Source: JBGQAS01 sp963699305 | Lineage (GTDB): Bacteria; Chloroflexota; Anaerolineae; Anaerolineales; Anaerolineaceae | Direction of reading: 5' to 3' | DNA: 64,000 bases | Assembly: GCA_963699305.1 (NCBI GenBank) | Contig: OY969431.1 | Coordinates: forward strand, 62,001-126,000 | Shown here: positions 1 to 11,981 of the stretch, piece after piece | How positions within the stretch are numbered: position 1 is the stretch's first letter | Layout of the letters: every line of letters starts with the position of its first letter | Translations under genes and position numbers: made by a program | The notes under the pieces: model-generated | What the model was told of the DNA's origin: nothing | The model's input: the letters and a program-made list of their open reading frames with translations, nothing else | Databases searched by the model: none

Positions 1-239
1 GATTGCAGGCTGCAACTCGCCTGCATGAAGTCGGAGTTGCTAGTAACCGCAGGTCAGCTATACTGCGGTGAATACGTTCCCGGGGATTGTACACACCGCC
101 CGTCACGTCATGGGAGCTGGTAACACCTGAAGCCGGTATCCTAACCGCAAGGAAGGAGCCGTCGAGGGTGGGGTCGGTGACTGGGACGAAGTCGTAACAA
201 GGTAGGCGTACCGGAAGGTGCACCTGGATCACCTCCTTT
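1..239 (+). rRNA. rrs: 16S ribosomal RNA, 3' end (partial)
   Basis: The window opens inside 16S rRNA. The universally conserved 3' segment is readable: the GTACACACCGCCCGTCA block near 90-106, GTCGTAACAAGGTA near 191-204 and the terminal anti-Shine-Dalgarno CACCTCCTTT near 230-239. The 5' part lies outside the window. The 3' boundary is set by analogy with other bacteria and may be off by one or two bases. Confidence 0.97.
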
Positions 240-358
240 CTATAGAAAATCGAGAACACGTCTACGGACGTGAACTCAACCTTGTCTTGCCCAACGCGGT
301 GTTGAGCGAAAAATGGCAAGAATCTACTTCCTATCACTACTCAGTTGTTAAAGGCTGC

Positions 359-432
359 GGGCCTTTAGCTCAGTTGGTTAGAGCGCGCCTCTGATAAGGG
401 CGAGGTCTCAGGTTCGAGCCCTGAAAGGCCCA
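359..432 (+). tRNA. tRNA-Ile (GAT)
   Basis: A full cloverleaf can be folded. The acceptor GGGCCTT pairs with AAGGCCC, the D-arm carries AGCTCAGTTGGTTAGAG, the anticodon loop CTGATAA gives GAT, and the T-arm is GGTTCGAGCC. The discriminator A is followed by CCT, so CCA is not encoded. Its place in the 16S-23S spacer is the usual one for tRNA-Ile. Confidence 0.97.
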
Positions 433-468
433 CCTGCACTCAGCAACCAGAGTGAGTCCGCAAAGGAC

Positions 469-541
469 GGGGATGTAGCTCAGTTGGGAGAGCGCCGCCT
501 TTGCAAGGCGGATGCCACGGGTTCGAGTCCCGTCATCTCCA
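469..541 (+). tRNA. tRNA-Ala (TGC)
   Basis: The acceptor GGGGATG pairs with CATCTCC with one G-T pair. The anticodon loop reads TTTGCAA, giving TGC, and the T-loop GGTTCGAGTCC is canonical. CCA is not fully encoded (ACCT). It follows tRNA-Ile in the spacer, the common bacterial order Ile-Ala. Confidence 0.97.
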
Positions 542-629
542 CCTGAAGAAAAGTGGATCGAAAGGAAACGACAGTACGAACAACGACCTGAGCATGTAAA
601 AACAATAGGCTTTACCCGTAAGGAAGCGA

Positions 630-660
630 AAAGCGACCCGGCGGAAAGCCGGGTCGCTTT
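630..660 (+). other. Strong hairpin in the rRNA spacer
   Basis: A perfect 13-bp stem (630-642 with 648-660) encloses the loop GGAAA. The left arm begins AAAGCGACCC. It sits between tRNA-Ala and the 23S processing stem. It resembles an intrinsic terminator but has only a short, interrupted T stretch, so a role in rRNA folding, processing or antitermination is more likely. The rest of the spacer from 542 to 874 shows no gene. Confidence 0.6.
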
Positions 661-779
661 GTCTTTGAAAACAGAATAGAGTCGTTGACCTGGGCTGAAT
701 GCTCCTGACCAAATGTGAGAAGCACTCAGCGCCGATCAACGAAGCGCACGACCGGAAACGGTTGCAGAACTTTAACAAT

Positions 780-795
780 TGAATAGTATGTAGGC
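780..795 (+). other. 23S precursor processing stem, left arm
   Basis: These 16 bases (starting TGAATAGTATG) are the exact reverse complement of 3868-3883, on the far side of 23S rRNA. Long-range stems of this kind enclose 23S in the precursor and are cut by RNase III. The pairing is seen directly. The processing role is inferred from the general rRNA maturation model. Confidence 0.75.
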
Positions 796-874
796 CATGC
801 ATCTTTATTTTTGAAATGAAAGTACATCCTTAATGTTTTTGGAAGAACTAGAAAGAATATCATTTCTCTGCATT

Positions 875-3836
<2,962 letters not shown>

Positions 3837-3867
3837 GGTGCGGGGAACTCGGTACTTTTTCCAAGCT

Positions 3868-3883
3868 GCCTACATACTATTCA
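3868..3883 (+). other. 23S precursor processing stem, right arm
   Basis: Exact reverse complement of 780-795; together they form a 16-bp stem around 23S rRNA. It lies 31 bases after the inferred 23S 3' end and before 5S rRNA. Confidence 0.75.
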
Positions 3884-3931
3884 TGTGATAGCACTTCGCT
3901 GTGCTTCACACCTCGACTTTGTAAAAAAAGT

Positions 3932-4051
3932 CTCTTGGTGATCTGAGCGACAGGGGTACACCCGGTCTCATCCCGAACCCGGTCGTTAAGCCTGTCAGCG
4001 CCGATGGTACTTGGAGGGCGACCTCCCGGGAGAGTAGGTCATTGCCAAGAG
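3932..4051 (+). rRNA. rrf: 5S ribosomal RNA
   Basis: About 120 bases. The terminal helix CTCTTGG/CCAAGAG closes the molecule. The CATCCCGAACCCGG segment and the GCCGATGGTACTTGGAGGGCGACC segment are typical of 5S loops. It is followed directly by GCTTTTTTGTTTT, a T-rich run that probably ends the operon transcript. Confidence 0.95.
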
Positions 4052-4065
4052 GCTTTTTTGTTTTA
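4041..4065 (+). terminator. Probable rRNA operon terminator
   Basis: The 3' strand of the 5S terminal helix (ending CCAAGAGGC) runs directly into TTTTTTGTTTT. The stem would be borrowed from 5S rRNA itself, so this is a weaker call than a free-standing hairpin. Confidence 0.4.
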
Positions 4066-4090
4066 ACTTACCCAGCCCAAAAATCCAAAA

Positions 4091-4130
4091 TTCTTACAAT
4101 ATCGTACCTTTTGCGTACCCTTTTTTAAGG
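4091..4130 (+). promoter_or_regulatory. Conserved upstream element, copy 1 (two GTACC boxes)
   Basis: About 40 bases closely matching 5095-5135, which lies at the same distance (about 85 bases) ahead of the paralogous gene. The core is two GTACC boxes, at 4104-4108 and 4115-4119, 11 bp apart, followed by a T-run and AAGG. Spacing by one helical turn suggests a protein-binding direct repeat. This is an inference; no known regulator box is recognised. Confidence 0.5.
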
Positions 4131-4217
4131 ATTCCTGCCTTGACCAGCTATTGAATAGTTGGGAATATGCCAATACAATATATCCAGAGAAGAATTAATT
4201 TATATGAGGAGGGAAGC

Positions 4218-5019
4218 ATGACGAACGCCAAGAGAATCACACTTATCGTTATGGTAAGCATGGCACTGATTGCCGGATGTGGACCTGCCAAACAAATGCA
4301 GGACCTGGATTATGGCATCAGTGACCACATGGAACTTCCTACAGGCGATCTCGCCTATTTGCCGTATGACCAGATGCCATACATTGCCTGGGATGATTTT
4401 GTGTATTTCCCGTGGGATGAATTTGCCTACATCCCCTGGCACGAACTGCCTGTACCTGCCGTGGGAGAATTTGAATTACCAACCCTGGGATCTCTACCCG
4501 TACTTCCCCTGGGACGAACTTCCGTACTGGCCTTGGGACGAGGTACCCTACCTGCCGGGTGACGATGTGCCATATCTCTATGAAATACCGGAATGGGTCA
4601 AAACCCTGACCCCGCCCTGGAAATTCATCGATATCGGCTGTCCGAATAAGCAAACGGTTGCCATAACAATCCAGACCGACCTGGTGAATAATCCTGATGT
4701 TCTTATGGATGACTGCAACGCCAAATACTCCTGCGTACCCGTGAATGGTAAACCGGGGTGGTATTACTGTTCGGCAAACAAGCCCGGATATAGTTCCAAT
4801 AACTGCCCCCTCCGACTTTGTGTAAAGAAACCGGAAGCATGGAGCTGCCAGGATATTGATCCGGGCACATCCATTGATTGCCCGACGGAGATCCAGCAAA
4901 ACGTAACGCCAGTGCCAGTGGATCCAAAATGCACGCAATATACTTCCAGTGATATCTGTAAAATGAATGGTTGCACTTGGATCGATCTCGGGTCAGGCTA
5001 TGGTGGTTATTGTCAATAG
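4218..5019 (+). pseudogene. Octapeptide-repeat lipoprotein, copy 1 (frameshifted)
   Basis: Family not recognised. The start ATG at 4218 follows a GAGGAGGG ribosome-binding site. The N-terminus is a lipoprotein signal with lipobox LIAGC. Next comes an eight-residue repeat, roughly [FLV]-x-Y-[FIL]-P-W-[DEH]-[DEN]. A C-terminal domain of about 150 residues has many Cys, including CVPV-x-GKPGWYYC, and ends in a Cys-Trp module (4930-5013) shared with lipoproteins at 12-15 kb. Against the paralogue at 5218 there is one extra base at about 4446-4453; as given, the first frame stops at 4562 and the repeat continues in another frame. Corrected length is about 266 residues. Predicted lipid-anchored and exported. 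Function unknown. Confidence 0.7.
4374..4581 (+). repeat. 24-bp coding repeat (YxPWDD octapeptides), copy 1
   Basis: About eight to nine degenerate 24-base units encode Y-x-P-W-D/E. TAY-nnn-CCN-TGG-GAY is the most constant part, and variation is concentrated at the hydrophobic positions. The array contains the frameshift at about 4446-4453. Direct repeats of this kind are prone both to real slippage and to misassembly. Confidence 0.75.
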
Positions 5020-5041
5020 ATGAATTTTATGGGAAACATCT

Positions 5042-5070
5042 GGGCAGGCGAGAGCCTGCCCTTTTCTTAT
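5042..5070 (+). terminator. Intrinsic terminator after repeat gene 1
   Basis: An 8-bp GC-rich stem (GGGCAGGC/GCCTGCCC) with loop GAGA is followed by TTTTCTTATTT. It lies 22 bases after the stop of the first repeat gene. The same stem sequence recurs after the second repeat gene at 6053. Confidence 0.85.
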
Positions 5071-5094
5071 TTAATAGGAGCATCACAACCCCGT

Positions 5095-5135
5095 TTCTTA
5101 CAACATCGTACCCATTGCGTACCCTTTTTGAAAGG
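5095..5135 (+). promoter_or_regulatory. Conserved upstream element, copy 2 (two GTACC boxes)
   Basis: Second copy of the element at 4091-4130. GTACC boxes are at 5108-5112 and 5119-5123, again 11 bp apart, followed by CCTTTTT and AAGG. Conservation in an otherwise diverged intergenic region argues for a shared promoter or operator of the two repeat genes. Confidence 0.5.
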
Positions 5136-5217
5136 TCAAATGCCTTAAAACCCATTGCGCAGGTAAGGGTTATTCTATACAATGATAGAGAGAAAGTCAG
5201 TGTTTAAGGAGGGCCTT

Positions 5218-5932
5218 ATGTTGAAGAAAATCGGTTTGCTTAGCGCCATACTTTTGATCGGCATTATTTTGGCGAGTTGTACGGGCAATCAAAACATCGC
5301 CAATCCTTTCCCCTATGGCAATGAAAGCATGCTGGATCCATCGGTGACCCATCCTATGTGGATAATTTGCCTACATGCCGTATGACAACATGCCATACAT
5401 TTCCTGGGATGATTTTACGTATTTCCCGTGGGATGACTTTGCATACATCCCCTGGCATGAACTAGCGTACCTGCCGTGGGAGAACCTGGCTTTTCAACCC
5501 TGGGATCTGTACCCGTACTTCCCGTGGGATGACCTGCCGTACTTCCCGTGGGACGAAGTGCCATACCTGCCGGGTGACGATGTGCCGTATCTGTATGAGA
5601 TACCGGAATGGATCAAGACCCTGCCCCCGCCGTGGCAATTCATCGATATCGGCTGCCCAAATCTGAAGACGGTGGCGATGACCTTTAGGACAGACCTGGT
5701 GGACAGCCCCAAGATCACTGCGGAGGACTGCAATTCCAAGTACTCCTGCGTACCGGTAGCCGGAAAACCGGGCTGGTATTACTGCACCGCCAGCAAAAAC
5801 AAGTACTCGTATAAGAACTGCCCGGTAAAGATCTGTGTGGATATCAAAGGTGAACTGCACTGTGAGGAAATCAATCCGGGCGTTTCCATCGATTGTATAA
5901 CGGATGTGCCTACACCAACACCTCCACCATAA
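5218..5932 (+). pseudogene. Octapeptide-repeat lipoprotein, copy 2 (frameshifted)
   Basis: Paralogue of the gene at 4218. ATG at 5218 follows AAGGAGGG. The signal peptide has a run of Ile/Leu and lipobox LASC. The repeat (5390-5596) has about eight units of Y-x-P-W-D-D type, and the Cys-containing domain with GKPGWYYC follows. It ends in a Pro/Thr tail without the Cys-Trp module of copy 1. The signal-peptide frame stops at 5385 while the repeat frame opens just before it. Comparison with copy 1 suggests two small indels between about 5340 and 5372. Corrected length is about 238 residues. Surface lipoprotein of unknown function. Between its stop and 6053 no gene is seen. Confidence 0.7.
5390..5596 (+). 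repeat. 24-bp coding repeat (YxPWDD octapeptides), copy 2
   Basis: Units run MPYISWDD, FTYFPWDD, FAYIPWHE, LAYLPWEN, LAFQPWDL, YPYFPWDD, LPYFPWDE and VPYLPGDD, then VPYLYEIPEW. Tyr, Pro and Trp are near-invariant and acidic residues close each unit. The uninterrupted frame here gives the clearest view of the repeat. Confidence 0.85.
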
Positions 5933-6052
5933 TTCATGCACGATATGCACTAAAGACTGATAAGGAATGCTATATGTACCCAAATATTTGTAGATGGAAT
6001 CAGCTCCGTAACTGTGGAGATACCGTAAAAAATAGAAGATTATCAACTTATT

Positions 6053-6084
6053 AAAGGGCAGGCGATGAGCCTGCCCTTTCTATT
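6053..6084 (+). terminator. Bidirectional terminator
   Basis: An 11-bp stem (AAAGGGCAGGC/GCCTGCCCTTT) with loop GATGA is followed by CTATTT. It sits between the convergent repeat gene 2 and the glycosylase gene. A and T runs on both sides allow it to serve both strands. Confidence 0.8.
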
Positions 6085-7304
6085 TAATCTTTTTCGTATT
6101 TATCGGTAAGAATTTCCAGGTTTATTGCAGGATCAGCGCCCAGGTATGCGCAAAAATGTCCCAATGCATTTTTCAGCGATTTTCGCATCGCACTCCCCGG
6201 TTTTATGCCTTCCTCCCACCACCAATTATTGATGGTGAGCGTTTTGGATTTACGATCCAATTGCAGGTCAGCCCGGGCAATAAAGCGTTCACCGTACAAC
6301 ACCGGCAGGGCATAGTGGCTGAATTTTCGCTGCTCGGCGGGCGTGTACTGCTCCCATTTGTAGTCGAACCCAAAGATCCAGCTCAACAGCTTGCGGTCCC
6401 ACAGCAGGTTATCGAGCGGGGGCAGGAAGCTGGCTTGCGGCACCACATCAGGTTTTACCGCAGCTTTACGCAGGGTGGGCAGATCGGAGGTGCGCATGAA
6501 AAAGGGTTTGCCGGGCAATTCCTTGATCTCTACTTCGTTGACGGAACCTGCATTCAGCAGACGCCCGATGGCGCTTCTGCGTTCGGGCGATTTCATATGT
6601 TGGATGCCCAGCCACATTTCCGTGGCACCGAGCTGCGCCAATCCCAGGCTGCCGATGCGCCTGAGCACATGCCAATCGTGATAGTCCTCGAGCGTCCGGT
6701 TGGGGTCCGGCGAGGTGCGGATCGCTTCGGGCAAAAGCCTTTCGATGAGGTCAAAGGAACGGCGGTTGCCGTTGCGGCTGGCTATCCCCACTGCATTGAT
6801 GGCGAGCAGGATCTCCAGCGCGGCGCGTTCCCGGCGTGCCGGGCGTCCCCAGTTCCAGATGACCGTTTCCTTGTTCAGGGATTTACTGCTGTCGTACGGA
6901 CCCTGCTCACGGATCTTCTCCAGCAGCTCTTTCGCCATCCGGGATTCGGCGGTGCCGTCGTGCCACCACTGATCCAGCATGCGCTGGCGGAACCTGCCAA
7001 AATACGGCCAATCTGCAGACAGGTGGATGGAGGAAACTTTATCGTAGCCATCGGTCAGTGTACGGTCCTTGTAGAGCAGCTCATCCAGCAGCCTGGGTGA
7101 ATAATCCTTCACGCGCGCCTGCAGCACCAGGTCGGGGTTGCGCCCGACGACGTTCACCGGGTCGAACTGGATGCAGCCGACTTTGCGGAGATAGCGTTGA
7201 ATGCCAGCTTTGCCGGTGAGGGTACGGGGTGGGAGCAACTGCTGGTGCAGCAGTAAAAAACGCCGCGCCTGTTCAATGGTCAATGGGATGGGGGTTGAAT
7301 TCAT
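6084..7304 (-). CDS. YcaQ/AlkX-type winged-helix DNA glycosylase
   Basis: 406 residues, normal for the HTH_42 (YcaQ/AlkZ) family, which excises alkylated bases or opens DNA interstrand crosslinks. The catalytic motif sits near residue 47 as IQFDPVNVVGRN, i.e. Q-x-D, the form of the YcaQ/AlkX subgroup (AlkZ has Q-x-Q). The C-terminal half has the typical PPLDNLLWDR and Y-x-LPVLYGERFIAR segments. ATG at 7304 is followed by a plausible N-terminus, and a TACAAT-like -10 lies about 10 bases upstream on this strand. It stands alone between two lipoprotein blocks read the other way. Cytoplasmic DNA repair is inferred from the family. Confidence 0.88.
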   Translation of the reverse strand: MNSTPIPLTIEQARRFLLLHQQLLPPRTLTGKAGIQRYLRKVGCIQFDPVNVVGRNPDLVLQARVKDYSPRLLDELLYKDRTLTDGYDKVSSIHLSADWPYFGRFRQRMLDQWWHDGTAESRMAKELLEKIREQGPYDSSKSLNKETVIWNWGRPARRERAALEILLAINAVGIASRNGNRRSFDLIERLLPEAIRTSPDPNRTLEDYHDWHVLRRIGSLGLAQLGATEMWLGIQHMKSPERRSAIGRLLNAGSVNEVEIKELPGKPFFMRTSDLPTLRKAAVKPDVVPQASFLPPLDNLLWDRKLLSWIFGFDYKWEQYTPAEQRKFSHYALPVLYGERFIARADLQLDRKSKTLTINNWWWEEGIKPGSAMRKSLKNALGHFCAYLGADPAINLEILTDKYEKD

Positions 7305-7362
7305 ATTGTGGGTGATTGTATCTTAAATAGGCAGTTATCAGTACAACCCAATAAATAGGTTG

Positions 7363-7391
7363 TTGCAAAATCATCATTATTTCTCTATACT
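7363..7391 (+). promoter_or_regulatory. Promoter of the SUMF1/dockerin lipoprotein gene
   Basis: TTGCAA (7363-7368) and TATACT (7386-7391) are separated by 17 bp, close to sigma-70 consensus. They lie about 50 bases before the ATG at 7441, which has a GAGGAGGGG ribosome-binding site. Confidence 0.6.
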
Positions 7392-7440
7392 ATTTATATT
7401 GTCTGGACATAATTTCAATGCACGCGAGGAGGGGTACGCC

Positions 7441-10400
7441 ATGAAGAAAATCCTTGTCATTTCAACAGTATTGATCATCATCATAATCCTCACGGCCTGC
7501 GGGTCACGCAACACGGCAACGCCCACAGGCACCGAAACCACCCTCGATTTGGGCGAAGGATATACTACCCCTGAGCCCCCGGTGAACACCGATAGCGCTG
7601 AGACGAAGGCGGTCCCAGGCGGTGTGTATATCCTGGGCAGTTCAACCATCGATTATATGGCGCAATCCCAGGAGCAGCCCGAGCATAAAGTGTCGCTGAC
7701 CGGGTTCAACATCTACATTCACGAAGTAACGAATGCCATGTACCGGGAATGTGTGGTGGCTGGCAACTGTCTGGCTGTCAGTGGACTGCGTCCGGATCTA
7801 GTGGATTATGTGGACAACGAAACTTACGATGAATACCCGGTGGTGGGTGTGGATTGGTTCATGGCGAAATCCTACTGCGAATGGGCGGGCGGACGCCTGC
7901 CAACGGAAGCCGAATGGGAAGCTGCCGCGCGGGGAATTGATGAACGCATTTTTCCCTGGGGTAATGATATCGCCACGTGCGCAGTAAACAACATGAAGGG
8001 CTGTGGCACTACCGAATACCCAGTCCAGGTGGGTCTGTACGCCACTGGCAACAGCCCCTTCGGAGTGTGGGATATGGCAGGCAATGTGTGGGAATGGACC
8101 AACGACTGGTTCGATGCCAATTATTACGCCACCGATCCAACCACCAACCCAGCGGGTCCGTGGAGCGGGGATTTCAAGATCATCCGCGGCGGCGGCTGGA
8201 ATTCCGCCAACGATAAGGTGCGTTCCGCCAACCGCTTTGCCATCGAGCCGCAATTATCCTTTAAAGATGTCGGTTTTCGCTGCGTCGCCAATACCTGGGC
8301 TGAAGACCCTGGCATCTCCATTCCTGAAGAATCGCACGGGCGCAGAGCTGGCGATGGCCGGAGCGTGGAGGATGGACCCGGTTCCCCTTCCCATGAATTG
8401 CGGCTGATTAACTATGGCATCCCATCCTCGGCATGCGGCGCTGGTGACACCATCGTTTTTGGGATTGCGGCACAGAATAGTTTCGGCGCATCCTACGTTG
8501 CTGAGATCGACGGGAACCCAATGACCTGCCTGTATCGCAGCAACTATTTGCTGTGCACTGCTCCGCGGGGCACGGCTGCCACACCCGAAGGAGGACGGCT
8601 GGTGTACCGGGTGACCATCCACATGGTGGATTCGGGAGGAACCCGCCTTCCGGATGCGACATACGGTGCTTCCTTCACCATAGCAGGAACGCACTTCAGC
8701 AGTTGTACAGGTTCATCCTCAGTGGAAGTCACCCACAGGGAGAATGCTGTTTGTGGATCAGCACCCGGTCCTGCAAGGGTGGTGACGACCGTGGTTTCCC
8801 CGAATATCATCCCTGGAACGATTTCATTAAATGACGCTCCGCTCAGCGGCTGCATCCCAACATCCGGCAGCATGTTCCTCTGCCCGGTGCCGGATTCGGT
8901 TGCTGCGGGCACCGCGACACTGCATGTGGTGGGCACCCTGACCGATGGCGTGCAGCCGGTGGATTACACCGCCACGGTGACCATCCCGGATTGCACAGCA
9001 GGAAGCAGGGATTCCTTCCCTTACCGTCAGCCCAGTGTGTTCCGGTTCTGCTTCTAGGTTTTCTTTCAGCAATGCCGAACTTCGTTCAGCGGGATATTAT
9101 ATTTACAACATTCTCGATAGCGCCGGTATGCGGATAACAGGTTGCGGGAGCATGGGGGGATCGATTGAGGAGTGTCCTTCACCTGTACCGGGTCCGGATG
9201 GCAATGTGACGGTGCAATTCTTGATCCGCAGCCTTGCTCCCCCGAATCCGGAAGCGGGTATACAATCCTTTACCTTCCGGACTGCTACTTGTGAAGGCGG
9301 AGGAACATCCAGTGGAGGCTGGCCATTGATGTTGATGGGAGCTGCTTGCCACCCATCGGGGAATGGTTTTGATGTTACCGTTTCCAGCCTTAGTCTGGTG
9401 GCTGGTGTGGATTATCTTTCTTTAGCTACCCGAACGGGTGGAACGGAATTTCCCTGTGGGCAGGATTCTGCCAATCCTGCTCATTGGCATTGCCGTGTAT
9501 CCAATCCTGTGCCAACCGATCTTCAATTCTGTTATCTCAGAGCATCCGGGTCACCCGCTTGTGCAACCTTTGATCGCGGTAGTTTAATCGCTGCCTTGCC
9601 CACCCGCTGTGGGGGATCCGAATTGAACGACCGATGGAGCATTTCGGTCGGCTGTGAGAACACCACTTCCGACGATAACCTCATCGTTAATGTTGGAATA
9701 CTGGGAGGTCGGAATCCATATGACATTAAAGCCGGGTATCGCTCGACCACCTGGTATGGCACACCCAACCCGGGGATGCCCAACTTCTTCCAAATCACCA
9801 TCCCGCGCAGTTTCATCACCCAGGATCTACTATTTACTGCATCATTTCCGGGAGAAGACCAGTTGGATCATACCGAGAATCTGACATCCATTACCCCGGA
9901 AACCTGTAAACCGGAGGAAGGGACCGGCACTGGTATCGGAGGATTATGCGCCGATATTCCATCCGCCAGCGGGTGGCAGAACCCGGCCAACCAATACGAT
10001 GTGAACAACGATGGCTGTGTGACGCCAATGGATGTGCTGCTTGGTGATCAATTACCTAAACAGCGCATCCTGGCGTCTCTGCGTTACCCAGCCCGCGTCC
10101 AGCAGGTTCCGCTTTTATTGATGTGAGCGGTGATGGCTCAGCGACACCATTGGATGGCTTGATGGTCATCCAATATATAAATGACCATGCCGGAGTACCC
10201 TGCACCTCCGCCTGCGCACCCAACGGACCAGGCACGGGCGGCGAGTGGACGCTCGAAGTCCTATGTAACCCTACAAATACCCGACCGGGGTGGGTCGAAT
10301 TCCGGGCTCACTTCCCGGGCGAGACTTCCACTGTGAACGGCATTGGTGTAAGCTACCGTGGATGTGCCTTTGGTGGAAACCCAGCCGGCGGGACCATCAG

Positions 10401-11766
10401 TCAATTCTGCCCGACCGGAAATCTCTTTGATGCCCCAATGGAATTTTGGGTGCAGCGCAGCGGCGGAACGCTCGACCGACATACGTTCGATAATCCCGGA
10501 GCTTTGTTGAATTCCACGTGTCCCAAGGCGCGTACCGTCCCGGGGATCAAAGTCCTGGCTTCCTGCAACTCCACCTTTGCTGGAACATACGACCTGGACA
10601 TCGTTTACTATCCACCGGAGTTTCCCATTTATGCCATCTACGATGAAGCAGGACGGGTGCTTACCCAATGCGGTACCTGCGCAGACGGGCATTGCCACTG
10701 CGACGGAGTCCCCGTTTCAGCGGATGGCATGATCCACATCAATGTGGATGACCGCAACGGTCCCGAGGTGATGTATCCGCAAGTGATTGCACCACCATCC
10801 TGTGACAATACGTCTGTTGGAGGTTGGGGATTCAGTGCCAACTGCGATCCAAGCAATCCGAACTTCATTAATTGTGCCATCACCTTCCCAACGACGCTCG
10901 GGATCTATCCTGCGGTGATCAATACCAGGCCAGGTTGGATGGCTTGGATGCCGGACATCTCTGGAACTGGAAACACGATCCTTTGCGGTTTTGAACGTTC
11001 AAATATCGGCACATTACCGTTTACCTGGGAATTTATGGGGCCTGCGCCGGATTATTCCTCCATTTATCATACCTTTGCTGAATTTCCTGGTGTGATCCCA
11101 ACGGTTGAAGAATGTTCAGGTAACATCCCCCCGTCGGGTTGGCGCATGGACATGGTTTGCACTCCCTGGCTTGCCTCGCACTTCCCGGCAGGTTTTATTG
11201 GATTCCAGATCCATTATCCCTCGGATATTACACTGAATCTGTTTGGAGAAGTTGCAGGTCACGTGAACCTTGGCTGTTACTATGCCCATAATGAACCAGA
11301 GCATTACATACAATTTGCCTGTCCGGGTACCTGGGGAACTGACCCGATATGGGTGCTGGCACGCGACACGCATGGCACCGTATACCAATTAAGTTTCCCG
11401 GTCACAACAGCTCCATCCGGGGTGTGTGCTGGGACAACTCCCACCGGCTGGTCTTTCACCCCGCCGGCTTGCGTGGAGGGTGGCGGCAGCATCGAATTCA
11501 ATGTCGACCATCCCAGCTCGCTGAATATCACTGCAGCATCCGGGCAAAACCTCACCGTTACCTACGGATGCGGCATTGTCAACCCCACCCGCTTGTTCTG
11601 CATGGGGCGCGCTTCAACCAGCCTTGCCACATTGACGATCAACTACACGCTGGCGGATGGCACGACCGGTTCGGTCGATTTTGGCACCATTGCCGCCGTG
11701 ACCCCCAGCTTTTGCCCAACACCATGCGCACCGAGTGGTGGAGGGCAAACCGGCTGCTCGCAATAG
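7441..11766 (+). pseudogene. Giant lipoprotein: SUMF1/FGE-like domain, Ig-like repeats, dockerin pair (frameshifted)
   Basis: About 1440 residues after frame repair. A signal peptide with lipobox LTAC is followed by a SUMF1/FGE-sulfatase (C-type-lectin-like) domain at about residues 60-285, with RLPTEAEWEAAARG, MAGNVWEW and GFRCV. The catalytic Cys pair of true formylglycine-generating enzymes is absent: the equivalent stretch reads GGGWNSANDKVRSANR. Many Cys-containing beta-sandwich-like repeats follow, and near 9991-10180 a dockerin type I pair (DVNNDGCVTPMDVLL, then DVSGDGSATPLDGL) with two Ca-binding loops. The frame changes near 9000-9040, at 10042 and near 10085-10110; coding similarity continues across each break. 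GTG codons at 9035 and 10123 are internal, not starts. Probably a surface adhesion or scaffold protein. Confidence 0.7.
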
Positions 11767-11773
11767 ATGGTGA

Positions 11774-11903
11774 TACCTAGAATGTACAGCAGCCGGGTGC
11801 AATTGTTGGCAAAACGGCACTTGTCACCCGGTGATGATCCATGTAAAGTATGTGGTGATGATTGTGTGGACTTCAATGGTGCAGCTACGATAGGACCATA
11901 GCA
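11774..11903 (+). pseudogene. Possible Cys-rich tail fragment
   Basis: One frame reads ECTAAGCNCWQNGTCHP and, after one missing base near 11830, continues as DPCKVCGDDC and stops at 11903. No start or ribosome-binding site is visible. It could be a detached C-terminal tail of the giant protein that ends at 11766, or chance. Weak evidence. Confidence 0.25.
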
Positions 11904-11928
11904 CATGTAACACAATCTGTATATTAAA

Positions 11929-11950
11929 GGGGCGGGGAATTCCCCGCCCC
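11929..11950. other. 22-bp perfect palindrome
   Basis: GGGGCGGGGAAT followed by its reverse complement forms a very GC-rich hairpin between the giant lipoprotein and the next gene. There is no downstream T-run on the + strand. Possible terminator of unusual form, mRNA-stabilising hairpin or dimer binding site. Confidence 0.5.
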
Positions 11951-11981
11951 TATGATGCAGCCTTGTTGCAAGGAGGAGAAA

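Noticed and set aside
4374..5596. Repeats in the two lipoprotein genes as a CRISPR array
   Set aside because: The units are 24-base degenerate coding repeats in frame, without unique spacers and without cas genes.
6156..7100. A 314-residue open frame on the + strand
   Set aside because: It is the antisense shadow of the glycosylase gene, lacks a ribosome-binding site and has no recognisable domain.
9035..10126. A separate gene starting at GTG 9035 and another at GTG 10123
   Set aside because: No ribosome-binding sites; the domain content (dockerin pair) is split by the frame change and reads continuously only across frames.
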